Origin: JBFXIE01 sp050176255
GTDB lineage: Bacteria > Pseudomonadota > Gammaproteobacteria > Burkholderiales > Burkholderiaceae_C
Assembly: GCF_050176255.1 (NCBI RefSeq)
Contig: NZ_JBFXIE010000053.1
DNA length: 19,219 bases
Reading direction: 5' to 3' (one strand)
How positions within the stretch are numbered: position 1 is the first letter of the stretch; each line of letters starts with the position of its first letter. A program made the position numbers and the translations under genes. The notes beneath the pieces are model-generated. The model did not search any database. It was given only the letters and a program-made list of their open reading frames with translations, and was not told where the DNA came from. Positions 11,943 through 19,219 of this stretch are shown here, piece after piece.

Positions 11943-12695
11943 ATGACCGCACCGCTGCCCTGGCTGGGGCCCCATGATCCGTTTCCGCCCCCCGCGCAAA
12001 GCTGGGGCGACGAGACGCCCGCACCGGGCCTGCTGGCCACGGGCGGCACTCTGGACGTGCCGCACCTGCTGCAGGCCTATGCGCAGGGTATCTTTCCCTG
12101 GTTTGGCGAGGGCCAGCCGCCCCTGTGGTGGAGCCCCGACCCGCGCATGGTGCTGCATGTGCCGGAGTTTCGCCTGCACCATTCGCTGCGCCGGGTGCTG
12201 CGGCGCTTTAGCACCACGCCGGGTTGCGAGGTGCGTATCGACAGCAACTTTTCTGCGGTGATCGACGCCTGCGCCCACACGCCGCGCGTCGGCCAACCGG
12301 GCACCTGGATCGTGCCGGCCATGGTGGAGGCCTATGAGGCGCTTCACGCCGCGGGCCATGCCCACAGCGTGGAGACGTGGGTGAACGGGCGGCTGGTGGG
12401 CGGGCTGTATTGTGTGGCGTTGGGGCGGGCCGTGTTTGGCGAGTCGATGTTCACGCATGCCACCGATGCCTCCAAGATCGCCCTGGCGGCGCTGGTGTGC
12501 CTGTGCCGGCGCGAGGGTGTGGAGCTGATCGACTGCCAGCAAAACACCCGCCACCTGGCATCGCTGGGCGCGCGGGAGGTTTCGCGCACGCAGTTTCTGC
12601 AGCATGTCGAGAGGGCTGCCGCGCAGCCGGCCTGCCGCTGGACATTCGAGCCCCTATACTGGAACGCGCTTTTGTCAACCCCTCACGCTGCGTGA
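11943..12695 (+). CDS. aat: Leucyl/phenylalanyl-tRNA-protein transferase
   Basis: A 250-residue enzyme that adds Leu or Phe from tRNA to N-terminal Lys/Arg of proteins, marking them for ClpS/ClpAP (N-degron pathway). Motifs in order are AYAQGIFPWF, WWSPDPRMVL, GTWIVPAMVEAYEALHAAGH, HSVETWVNGRLVGGLYCVAL, FGESMFTHATDASKIALAAL and IDCQQNTRHLASLGAREVSR. The THATDASK segment replaces the more usual SRATDASK. Its TGA overlaps the GTG start of bpt by 4 bases (GTGA), suggesting translational coupling. Confidence 0.96.
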   Translation: MTAPLPWLGPHDPFPPPAQSWGDETPAPGLLATGGTLDVPHLLQAYAQGIFPWFGEGQPPLWWSPDPRMVLHVPEFRLHHSLRRVLRRFSTTPGCEVRIDSNFSAVIDACAHTPRVGQPGTWIVPAMVEAYEALHAAGHAHSVETWVNGRLVGGLYCVALGRAVFGESMFTHATDASKIALAALVCLCRREGVELIDCQQNTRHLASLGAREVSRTQFLQHVERAAAQPACRWTFEPLYWNALLSTPHAA

Positions 12696-13432
12696 CCCAG
12701 CTCAACGACCTTCCGCTGCAAAGCCTGCAGTTCTATGCCACGGCGCCCTACCCGTGCAGCTACCTGCCGCAGCGGCAGGCGCGGTCTCAGGTGGCCACGC
12801 CCAGCCACCTGATCCAGAACGATGTGTATTCGGGCCTGGTGGAGCGCGGCTTTCGGCGCAGCGGCATGTTCACCTACCGCCCGTATTGCGATGGCTGTCG
12901 CGCCTGCACGCCGCTGCGCGTGCTGGCCGAGTCTTTTGTCCCGGACCGCAGCCAGCGCCGCGCCTTCAAACGCCACGCGCAGCTGCAGGCGCGGGTGCTG
13001 CGCCTGTGCTATCTGCCAGAGCATTACAAGCTGTACCTGCGCTACCAGAATGCCCGCCACGCGGGCGGCGGCATGGACCACGACAGCATCGACCAGTACA
13101 CGCAGTTTTTGCTGCAAAGCCGCGTCAACTCGCGGCTGGTGGAGTTCAGGGAGCCAGGCTCCGACGGACTGCCCGGGGTGCTGAAGATGGTGTCCATCCT
13201 TGACGTGCTGGAAGACGGCCTGTCCGCCGTCTATACCTTCTACGAACCCGAGCCCGGCGCCAGCTATGGCACCTACAACGTGCTGTGGCAGGTGCAGCAG
13301 GCCCGCGCCCTGGGCCTGCCGCATGTCTATCTGGGCTACTGGATCGCACAGAGCGCCAAGATGAACTACAAGGCGCGCTTCAATCCGCACGAGTTGCTGA
13401 TTGATGGGCGCTGGCAACGCCCTGCTGCGTGA
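12692..13432 (+). CDS. bpt: Bacterial leucyltransferase for N-terminal Asp/Glu (Bpt; formerly Ate-like)
   Basis: A 246-residue arginyl-transferase homologue of the bacterial type. By homology to the characterised Vibrio Bpt it transfers Leu to N-terminal Asp or Glu. Signatures are FYATAPYPCSYLPQRQARSQ near the N-terminus, RRSGMFTYRPYCDGCRACTP (the conserved Cys pairs), FEP-like FYEPEPGASYGTYNVLWQ, and LGYWIAQSAKMNYKARFNPHE near the C-terminus. GTG 12692 gives the family length (about 247) and overlaps the aat stop. Together with aat it supplies both primary and secondary destabilising residues of the N-degron pathway; ClpS is not in the window. Confidence 0.94.
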   Translation: MTQLNDLPLQSLQFYATAPYPCSYLPQRQARSQVATPSHLIQNDVYSGLVERGFRRSGMFTYRPYCDGCRACTPLRVLAESFVPDRSQRRAFKRHAQLQARVLRLCYLPEHYKLYLRYQNARHAGGGMDHDSIDQYTQFLLQSRVNSRLVEFREPGSDGLPGVLKMVSILDVLEDGLSAVYTFYEPEPGASYGTYNVLWQVQQARALGLPHVYLGYWIAQSAKMNYKARFNPHELLIDGRWQRPAA

Positions 13433-13460
13433 TGGAGTTGGATGGATTTGGATGGCCCTC

Positions 13461-13507
13461 ATGGGCCTCTAGCGCTCGTCCATCAAGCGCGAGCAGCTAC
13501 GTTTTTA
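13461..13507. repeat. AGCGCT-type dyad repeat between convergent bpt and doxX
   Basis: GCCTCTAGCGCTCG, a short loop, then CAAGCGCGAGCAGCTACGTTTTTA. The pairing GCTCG/CGAGC (13474-13478 with 13490-13494) is followed by a T-run, so on the plus strand it could act as a terminator for bpt. The copy is degenerate compared with the one at 7896. Confidence 0.55.
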
Positions 13508-13514
13508 GAAGCAT

Positions 13515-13928
13515 TCAGCGCGCAGATCGCGCAGCGTCCACGCTCCATGCACCAGCACCGAAGGCCGCAAAGGCCAGCAGGCCGCCCGTGACAGCGATGT
13601 TCTTGAAGAACATCAACTGCTGAACCATCTGCTGATCCGCCGGCACAGCCCAGTAGCCGTGGAAGATGAAGCTGGCCACCAGCGTGAACACAGCCAGTGC
13701 GAGTGCAGCAAAGCGGGTGCCAAACCCGGCCAGCAGCGCCAAGCCGCCCAGCAATTCAATCAACAGGCCGATGCCCACTGACACTGTGGGCATCGGCATG
13801 CCCATGGCCGTGGCATAGCCCACCGTGCCGGCAAAGCCGGTGATCTTGCTGAATCCCGCAGGGATGAACAGTACGGCGAGAAGAATACGGCCCACCAGGG
13901 CCAGAGGGTTTTGCAGCGTAGCAAACAT
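13515..13928 (-). CDS. DoxX-family membrane protein
   Basis: A 137-residue integral membrane protein with four predicted helices (about 8-27, 48-69, 70-90 and 108-126) typical of the DoxX/DoxD family. The N-terminal RILLAVLFIPAGFSKITGF is the family motif. Such proteins are often linked to thiol or redox stress; the biochemical role is not settled. ATG 13928 has AAGGAG in front and begins at the family N-terminus. It lies 35 bp after the pirin gene and is probably cotranscribed with it. Confidence 0.9.
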   Translation of the reverse strand: MFATLQNPLALVGRILLAVLFIPAGFSKITGFAGTVGYATAMGMPMPTVSVGIGLLIELLGGLALLAGFGTRFAALALAVFTLVASFIFHGYWAVPADQQMVQQLMFFKNIAVTGGLLAFAAFGAGAWSVDAARSAR

Positions 13929-13963
13929 GACGGAACTCCTTGGTTGAAAGGGATGGGCTGTTT

Positions 13964-14665
13964 TCACGCGGCGAGATCAAAAACCAGAACTTCCGCATCG
14001 CGCCCTTGAGAAAGGGTCACGCTGCTTTCGTTATCCAGCAGGGCCGCGTCGCCCCCGCTCAGATGCTGTCCGTTGACTTCCAGCGCACCGCGAATCAGGT
14101 GCACATAGGCCTTGCGCTGCGGGCTCAGGGTCAGCGTAGCCGACTCTGCGCCGTCAAACAAGCCAGCGTACAACGTGGCATCGGCATGAATCGTGACCGC
14201 GCCCTCTGCCCCATCGGGCGAGGCCACGCGCCGCAGCTGGCCGCGCTTTTCAGCGTCGGTAAATCGCTTTTGCTCGTAGCTGGGCGCAATGCCGCGCACA
14301 TTGGGCTCGATCCATATCTGCAAAAAATGCGTGGTCTGCCCCTGGGCGTGATTGAACTCGCTGTGCATCACGCCCGTGCCGGCGCTCATGCGCTGCACGT
14401 CGCCGGGCGGAATGCCCTTGACGTTGCCCATGCTGTCCTGGTGGGCCAGCTCGCCCGACAGCACGTAGCTGATGATCTCCATGTCGCGGTGACCGTGTGT
14501 GCCAAAGCCCGTGCCGGGGGCGATGCGGTCTTCGTTGATGACGCGCAGGTTGCCCCAGCCCATGTGGCGCGGATCGTAGTAACCTGCAAACGAAAAGCTG
14601 TGGTACGAGTTGAGCCAGCCATGATCGGCATGGCCGCGGTCTTGTGATTTGCGAAGTGTCAGCAT
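13964..14665 (-). CDS. Pirin-family protein (YhhW/quercetinase-like)
   Basis: A 233-residue bicupin of the pirin family. The predicted metal ligands of the N-terminal cupin are present at the usual spacing: His57 and His59 (GTHGHRDMEI), His101 and Glu103 (HSEFNHA). Some bacterial pirins have quercetin 2,3-dioxygenase activity or regulate redox enzymes; which applies here is unknown. ATG 14665 starts at MLTLRKSQDRG, the normal family start, rather than the upstream in-frame ATG 14749, which would run through the promoter. It forms an operon with doxX and is divergent from a LysR gene. Confidence 0.93.
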   Translation of the reverse strand: MLTLRKSQDRGHADHGWLNSYHSFSFAGYYDPRHMGWGNLRVINEDRIAPGTGFGTHGHRDMEIISYVLSGELAHQDSMGNVKGIPPGDVQRMSAGTGVMHSEFNHAQGQTTHFLQIWIEPNVRGIAPSYEQKRFTDAEKRGQLRRVASPDGAEGAVTIHADATLYAGLFDGAESATLTLSPQRKAYVHLIRGALEVNGQHLSGGDAALLDNESSVTLSQGRDAEVLVFDLAA

Positions 14666-14736
14666 CGGGTACTCCTGAAAGCGCATGGCAAGCGCATGAC
14701 TGTAGGCGGCGCACCGCGCTTGCGGGCGCTGCGGGC

Positions 14737-14753
14737 TTGAAGGCATCATTCAA
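14737..14753. promoter_or_regulatory. Candidate LysR operator between pirin and LysR genes
   Basis: A perfect inverted repeat TTGAA-N7-TTCAA lies centrally in the 115-bp divergent gap, 28 bases before the LysR start. Size and position suit an LTTR recognition site controlling the pirin-doxX operon and the regulator itself. Confidence 0.4.
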
Positions 14754-14780
14754 ACCTGTTGAACCGCCACAGGGCCGATC

Positions 14781-15719
14781 ATGCAAAACACACGCGATGC
14801 GCTTACCCCCGAAAACCTGGCCATGCTGCAAAGCATTGCCGAAACCGGCAGCTTTGCCGCGGCGGCGCGTCAGCTGGGCCTGGTGCCCAGCGCCCTCACC
14901 TACCGCGTGCGCCAGATCGAAGACACGTTGGACGTGCTGCTGTTTGACCGCAGCGCGCGCCAGGCCCGCCCCACTGATGCGGGCCTGGAGTTGCTGCGCG
15001 AGGGCCAGCGCCTGCTGGAGGACATGGACGCCATTGCCAACCGCGTGCGCCGCGTGGCCACGGGCTGGGAGCCGCAGCTGACCCTGTCTGTGGACGGCGT
15101 GATCTCGCCCACCACCATGCTGGAGCTGGCAGAAGCCTTCTACGCCCTTGCGCCACCCACGCGCCTGAAGTGGCGCGACGGCATCCTGAGCGGCACGGCG
15201 GAGGCGCTGACCTCGGGCCACGCAGACCTGGCCATCGGCGTGGCGGTGGGCTCGTCCAGCGTGGCCGGCCTGCAGTCCGAGCCGCTGGGCGAGGTGCGCT
15301 TTGTGTTTGTGGTGGCCCCTCACCACCCGCTGGCGCGCCTGCCCGAGCCCCTGAGCGACGCCACGCTGCGCGAACACCGCATGGTCGCCGTGGCCGATTC
15401 GGCCCGCCGCAGCAACGTGAGCATGGGCATTCTGGCGGGGCAGGACGTTTTCACCGTGGACAACATGCGCGCCAAGCTCCACGCCCAGCTGCGCGGACTG
15501 GGCGGCGGCTTTCTGCCCGAGCCCATGGTGTGCCACTACCTGCAGGCAGGGCACCTGGTGGAGCGGCAGGTGGAGCGTCCGGCGCGCACGGTGCGCCTGA
15601 GCTACCAGTGGGGCGGGCCTGGCCGCGCAGCACCGGGCCGGGCGTTGCAGTGGTGGCTGTCGCAACTGCAAAGCGACACCACGCGCCGCGCACTGTTGGA
15701 AAACCACCATCACTTCTGA
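14781..15719 (+). CDS. LysR-family transcriptional regulator (likely of pirin-doxX)
   Basis: A 312-residue LTTR. The HTH is in residues of about 9-68 (ENLAMLQSIAETGSFAAAAR and SALTYRVRQIEDTL), followed by a substrate-binding domain. ATG 14781 gives a normal family start. The divergent arrangement with pirin-doxX is recurrent for LysR regulators and their targets and suggests control of that operon, perhaps under redox or electrophile stress; this is inference from context only. Confidence 0.92.
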   Translation: MQNTRDALTPENLAMLQSIAETGSFAAAARQLGLVPSALTYRVRQIEDTLDVLLFDRSARQARPTDAGLELLREGQRLLEDMDAIANRVRRVATGWEPQLTLSVDGVISPTTMLELAEAFYALAPPTRLKWRDGILSGTAEALTSGHADLAIGVAVGSSSVAGLQSEPLGEVRFVFVVAPHHPLARLPEPLSDATLREHRMVAVADSARRSNVSMGILAGQDVFTVDNMRAKLHAQLRGLGGGFLPEPMVCHYLQAGHLVERQVERPARTVRLSYQWGGPGRAAPGRALQWWLSQLQSDTTRRALLENHHHF

Positions 15720-15808
15720 CCACGCCGGCCGCGCTGTTCTGGCGCAGGGCGTGTAGAGTCGTTGTTGTGACACCTTGATGAATGCATTGCCTTTCACGAA
15801 AGCCCACC

Positions 15809-16903
15809 ATGACAGCAGCCCGCCCCCGCTCAAGCAACCGTTTGAAACCCAGCGCGCCGGCCGTCCCGCCGCGCCGCTTTGCCATCGTCGGCGCTGGCAT
15901 GGCAGGCGTGGCCTGTGCCCGCACGCTGGCCCAGGCGGGCCACTCGGTCACCTTGTTTGAAAAATCGCTGCAGGCGGGCGGACGCTCGTCGGCGCAGGCA
16001 TCGCCCTTTGGCAGCTTTGACAGCGGCGCCCAGTACTTCACCGTGCGCGACGAGCGGTTTCAAAAGGCGCTGGACACCGTGCCCGGCCTGTGCCGCCCCT
16101 GGAGCGCCACCACCGTGCGCGTGCTGGACGCCGCAGGCCGCGTGGCCACTGCGGCGCCGCCGCCTGTCGAGGCGCACTGGGTAGCCGCGCCCACCATGGA
16201 CGCACTGGTGCAAGCCTGGGCCGAGCCGCTGGCCCGCGAGGGGCGGCTGCACACCCGCACCGCCGTCACCCACATCGAGCGCGACACCTTGCACCCCAAC
16301 GCATGGCAGCTGCGCACCGAGACCCTGGACGGTGGCCGGCAGGTGCATGCCGGCTTTGACGGCGTGGTGCTGACCCAGCCCGCGCCCCTGTCGCGGGCGC
16401 TGCTGCAACAGTCCGGCGTGGCCACGCCCTGGGATGCGGCCCTGGCCGGGGTGGACATTGCCCCCTGCTGGACGCTGATGCTGGCCTACGCCCAGGCCGT
16501 GCGCCCCGGGCTGACCACGCTGGGGCCGCAGTGGAACGCCGCGCGCAGCACGCACCACCGCATCGCCTGGCTGGCGCGCGAATCCAGCAAGCCCGGGCGC
16601 ACGCAAATCGAGCGCTGGACGGTGCAGGCCAGCCCCGCCTGGTCGCTAGAGCACCTGGACGACACAGCCGCCCGCGTGCAGGGCAAGCTGCTGAAGGCTT
16701 TTTCCGAGGTGACCGGCATACGCGCCACACCCACGCACAGCGAAGTACGCCGCTGGCGCTACGCCCAGACGCAAAAGCCGCTGGGCCACAGCTTTTTGTG
16801 GGATGGCGCCTTGGGCCTGGGCGCCTGTGGCGACTGGTGCCTGGGCCATCGGCTGGAAGACGCCTTTGTCTCCGGCCTGGAGCTGGCCCTGGCCGTGGCA
16901 TGA
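15809..16903 (+). CDS. FAD-dependent amine oxidase/renalase-like oxidoreductase
   Basis: A 364-residue flavoprotein. The dinucleotide-binding motif FAIVGAGMAGVACARTLAQA (about 25-44) is followed by LFEKSLQAGGR, then SFDSGAQYFTVRD, a combination characteristic of the renalase-like/COG3380 branch of NAD(P)/FAD oxidoreductases. The C-terminal LGACGDWCLGHRLEDAFVSG is the second FAD-contact motif. The substrate is unknown. ATG 15809 (MTAARPRSS) is preferred; ATG 15782 is in frame and adds nine residues, and neither has a strong ribosome binding site. It ends 10 bases before gluQ and is likely in one transcript with it. Confidence 0.85.
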   Translation: MTAARPRSSNRLKPSAPAVPPRRFAIVGAGMAGVACARTLAQAGHSVTLFEKSLQAGGRSSAQASPFGSFDSGAQYFTVRDERFQKALDTVPGLCRPWSATTVRVLDAAGRVATAAPPPVEAHWVAAPTMDALVQAWAEPLAREGRLHTRTAVTHIERDTLHPNAWQLRTETLDGGRQVHAGFDGVVLTQPAPLSRALLQQSGVATPWDAALAGVDIAPCWTLMLAYAQAVRPGLTTLGPQWNAARSTHHRIAWLARESSKPGRTQIERWTVQASPAWSLEHLDDTAARVQGKLLKAFSEVTGIRATPTHSEVRRWRYAQTQKPLGHSFLWDGALGLGACGDWCLGHRLEDAFVSGLELALAVA

Positions 16904-16913
16904 GCGCAGCTGC

Positions 16914-17909
16914 ATGAGCGCTGGCGGGCGCTACATCGGGCGGTTTGCGCCCTCCCCCACCGGCCCGCTGCACGCGGGCTCGCTGGTGGCCGCGCTGGCC
17001 AGCTGGCTGGATGCGCGCGCGGCCCACGGCGGGCGCGGTGGGCGCTGGCTGGTGCGCATCGAAGACGTGGACCCGCCGCGCTGCATGCCCGGCGCCGACC
17101 AGCGCATCCTGGCGCAACTGGCCGCCTGCGGCCTGCTGCCCGACGAGCCGCCGCGCTACCAGTCCAGCCGCGGCGCGCGCTACCAGCAGGCGCTGGATCA
17201 GCTGCTGACGGCGCAACTGGCCTACCCCTGCGCCTGTACGCGGCGCGACATCGACGCCGCCCTGGCCGCACGCGGCCTGCAGCACGAGCGCCATGTGGAG
17301 CGCCCCTACCCCGGCACCTGCCGCAACGGCCTGAACGGCCGCACGCCCCGGGCCTGGCGCTTTCACGCCGAGAAATATCAGTCAAAAATGCCTCTAGCCC
17401 ATACCAGTCAAGCGCAAGAGGCTACTCATTTGATAGCTGATTGCATCACCGGCAATGGTGTCGCATGGGTGGATCGGCGCCTGGGCCCGCAGCAGCAGGA
17501 CGTGGCCCGGCAGGTGGGCGACTTTGTGCTGCGGCGCGCCGACGGGCTGTGGGCCTACCAGCTGGCCGTGGTGGTGGACGACGCCGACCAGGGCGTAACC
17601 CACATCGTGCGCGGCGAAGACCTGGCCGACAACACGCCGCGCCAGATCCTGCTGCAGTCGGCCCTGGGCCTGGCCGCGCCCCAGTACCTGCACACGCCGC
17701 TGGTGTGCGGGGCCGATGGCGAGAAACTCTCCAAGCAGCACGGTGCGCCGCCCATCGACGACGGCCGGCCGCTGCAGGCGCTGGCTGCGGCCGCACAAGT
17801 GCTGGGCTTGCCCGCGCCGCCAGCGGGCAGCACACATGTGGCCGATGCCCTGGCGCTGTGGGTCAGGGCCTGGGCGCGAACCTACAAACCTACAATCGCG
17901 CCACTGTGA
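16914..17909 (+). CDS. gluQ: Glutamyl-Q tRNA(Asp) synthetase
   Basis: A 331-residue paralogue of the GluRS catalytic domain that attaches Glu to queuosine at position 34 of tRNA-Asp. Motifs are RFAPSPTGPLHAGSL (10-24, HIGH-type), zinc ligands Cys106, Cys108, Tyr132 and Cys136, and KLSKQHGAPP (271-280, KMSKS-type). It is longer than E. coli GluQ-RS (about 308). Residues of about 156-175 (QSKMPLAHTSQAQEATHLIA) are encoded by an in-frame copy of the AGCGCT-type repeat (17381-17437), placed just after the zinc region in what is probably a surface loop. The start at ATG 16914 fits the family N-terminus; the stop overlaps trmB. Confidence 0.94.
   Translation: MSAGGRYIGRFAPSPTGPLHAGSLVAALASWLDARAAHGGRGGRWLVRIEDVDPPRCMPGADQRILAQLAACGLLPDEPPRYQSSRGARYQQALDQLLTAQLAYPCACTRRDIDAALAARGLQHERHVERPYPGTCRNGLNGRTPRAWRFHAEKYQSKMPLAHTSQAQEATHLIADCITGNGVAWVDRRLGPQQQDVARQVGDFVLRRADGLWAYQLAVVVDDADQGVTHIVRGEDLADNTPRQILLQSALGLAAPQYLHTPLVCGADGEKLSKQHGAPPIDDGRPLQALAAAAQVLGLPAPPAGSTHVADALALWVRAWARTYKPTIAPL
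17381..17437. repeat. AGCGCT-type dyad repeat inserted in frame in gluQ
   Basis: TCAAAAATGCCTCTAGC and CAAGCGCAAGAGGCTA with an AGAGGC/GCCTCT stem (17390-17395 with 17417-17422), ending TTTGATAGCT. It has the same element order as the intergenic copies and a base composition visibly different from the surrounding gluQ codons. It adds about 19-20 codons without breaking the frame. Confidence 0.7.
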
Positions 17910-18718
17910 TTCAAACGCCTACAACACCCTCATTACAAGACGCCCAGGCCTGCACGTCCCAGCCCATGCCGGGCACCGTGCCCGCCGCCACCGACGGCCC
18001 TGCCGCAAGCACTGGGCAAAACACCACCAGCGGCGCGCCAGCCAGTGTGGCCCACCCCAAGGGCATCAAGAGCTATGTGCGCCGCGCCGGCCGCACCACC
18101 ACCGGCCAGGCCAAGGCACTGGAAGACCTGGGCCCGCGCTACATGCTGAGCTATCTGCCCGCACCGCTGGACGCCACCGCTGCCTTCGGGCGCAGCGCGC
18201 CACTGGTGCTGGAAATCGGCTTTGGCATGGGCGAGGCCACGGCCCACATCGCTAGCGTGCGCCCTGGCGACAATTTTTTGTGCTGCGAAGTGCACGAGCC
18301 TGGCGTGGGCGCACTGCTCAAGCGCATCGGCGAGCAGGGCATCGCCAATATTCGCATCCTGCAGCATGACGCCGTCGAGGTGCTCGATCACATGCTGGCC
18401 CCGGGCTCGCTGGATGGCGTGCACATCTTCTTTCCGGACCCCTGGCACAAAAAGCGCCACAACAAGCGCCGCCTGATCCAGCCGCCCCTGGTGGCCAAGC
18501 TGGCAGCGCGCCTCAAGCCCGGCGGCTACATCCACTGCGCCACCGACTGGCAGCCCTATGCCGAGCAAATGCTGCAGGTGCTGTCCGCCGAGCCTTTGCT
18601 GGCCAACACTGCGCAGGGCTACGCGCCGCAGCCAGAGTACCGCCCGCTGACCAAGTTCGAGAACCGCGGCGTGCGGCTGGGCCACGGCGTGTGGGATCTG
18701 GTGTTCACGCGCCGCTGA
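17906..18718 (+). CDS. trmB: tRNA (guanine-N7)-methyltransferase
   Basis: A class I SAM-dependent methyltransferase that forms m7G46 in tRNA. The SAM motif is LVLEIGFGMGEATAHIA, the TrmB signature is FFPDPWHKKRHNKRRLIQPP, and the C-terminus carries TDWQPYAEQML and TKFENRGVRLGHGVWDL. GTG 17906 overlaps the gluQ TGA by 4 bases and gives 270 residues with a low-complexity N-terminal tail. ATG 17966 would give 250 residues and a more typical family length, so the start is uncertain. A TACAAT hexamer at 17891-17896, inside the end of gluQ, could be a -10 element for a separate promoter, but no good -35 is seen. Confidence 0.95.
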   Translation: MIQTPTTPSLQDAQACTSQPMPGTVPAATDGPAASTGQNTTSGAPASVAHPKGIKSYVRRAGRTTTGQAKALEDLGPRYMLSYLPAPLDATAAFGRSAPLVLEIGFGMGEATAHIASVRPGDNFLCCEVHEPGVGALLKRIGEQGIANIRILQHDAVEVLDHMLAPGSLDGVHIFFPDPWHKKRHNKRRLIQPPLVAKLAARLKPGGYIHCATDWQPYAEQMLQVLSAEPLLANTAQGYAPQPEYRPLTKFENRGVRLGHGVWDLVFTRR

Positions 18719-18744
18719 GCCCCGCCCCTTAAAGCTACCCTTCG

Positions 18745-19219
18745 ATGACGCCCATCCTGCAAAACCTGGCTGAAATGACCGCGCACCGCGATCACCTGCG
18801 GCTGGAGGTGTCGGTGCTGTCCACGCTGTTGAAGCTGGGCGGCATCGGGCAGGTGCGGGCGCTGGAGCTGATCAAGGATGACCAGGGAATCATCACCCTG
18901 CGGCCGCGCTGCTGGAGCCAGGACGGACAGATCGTCTCCGGCGAGGCCGAAACCGCCGGCCACCCGCAGCGCATGCCGCTGCAGGCCCTGCCCGAGCTGG
19001 CGCAGTGCATCGCCGATGGCGGCGAAAGCGCCAGCCGCAGCGCGCCCGGCCGGTACACGCTGTGGCTGCCCGTGTGGCAGGCGGGCCGCGCGGCCGCCTG
19101 CCTGGAGATCACCCAGCCGCGCGCCTTCACGCGCCACCAGCGCGGCGTGATCATGGGTGTGTTCATGGTCTATCAGAACTACCAGAATCTGCTGGACTAC
19201 AGCGAGCGCGACGCGCTGA
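18745..19219 (+). CDS. Probable GGDEF diguanylate cyclase, N-terminal part (cut by window edge)
   Basis: An open frame from ATG 18745 runs off the right edge after 158 codons. The visible part is a GAF-like sensory domain (about 1-145), followed by YQNYQNLLDYSERDAL. The latter is the linker that normally leads into the first GGDEF strand (D-x-LTGLxNR), so a diguanylate cyclase making c-di-GMP is likely. The GGDEF motif itself is outside the window. The final TGA in the window is out of frame. It starts 26 bp after trmB on the same strand. Confidence 0.7.
   Translation, partial: MTPILQNLAEMTAHRDHLRLEVSVLSTLLKLGGIGQVRALELIKDDQGIITLRPRCWSQDGQIVSGEAETAGHPQRMPLQALPELAQCIADGGESASRSAPGRYTLWLPVWQAGRAAACLEITQPRAFTRHQRGVIMGVFMVYQNYQNLLDYSERDAL

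Noticed and set aside
14250..15833. 527-codon minus-strand ORF across the pirin gene and the LysR gene
   Set aside because: It overlaps pirin in another frame and LysR in antisense; no domain is seen.

Overview
The window looks like a chromosome segment of a high-GC betaproteobacterium of the Comamonadaceae (Acidovorax/Comamonas-like). Three things point there: strongly GC-biased third codon positions in most genes, the housekeeping and catabolic gene set, and at least seven copies of a short AGCGCT-type dyad repeat that I associate with that family from memory. The lineage is an inference; no search was run.

Layout. The window opens with the last codons of an IS110-family transposase (2-100), followed by a GC-rich inverted repeat. 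An isochorismatase-like hydrolase and a secreted PQQ-type sugar dehydrogenase follow on the minus strand. From 2480 to 5001 lies the most notable region: seven integron gene cassettes separated by seven attC sites, with no integrase gene in the window (a CALIN-type array, or a chromosomal integron that lost intI). The array reads on the minus strand. Its cassettes, in array order from right to left, are A 4728-4989, B 4429-4727, C 4176-4428, D 3861-4175, E 3599-3860, F 3288-3598 and G 2486-3287. They encode a small membrane protein (B), a CxxC small protein (F), a Doc/Fic-type toxin-like protein (G) and four related cassettes with small Ser/Ala-rich ORFs (A, C, D, E). A short inverted core pair at 4984-5001 closes the upstream end as a possible attI-like or truncated attC site.

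To the right of the array, a LysR regulator diverges from a valine/isobutyryl-CoA degradation cluster: mmsA, an isobutyryl-CoA dehydrogenase-like gene and mmsB. A membrane-anchored retropepsin-like protein follows. Next come a YdhR-type protein and an unknown protein on the minus strand, then yggL and the overlapping pair aat-bpt, two N-degron aminoacyl transferases, on the plus strand.

The right third holds a pirin-doxX operon on the minus strand with a divergent LysR gene. A run of co-directional genes follows: an FAD-dependent oxidoreductase, gluQ (tRNA-Asp queuosine glutamylation) and trmB (tRNA m7G46 methylation), which overlaps gluQ by 4 bp. The window ends inside a probable GGDEF diguanylate cyclase. 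Copies of the AGCGCT repeat lie between genes, inside integron cassettes, and in frame inside two protein genes: the sugar dehydrogenase signal peptide and gluQ.
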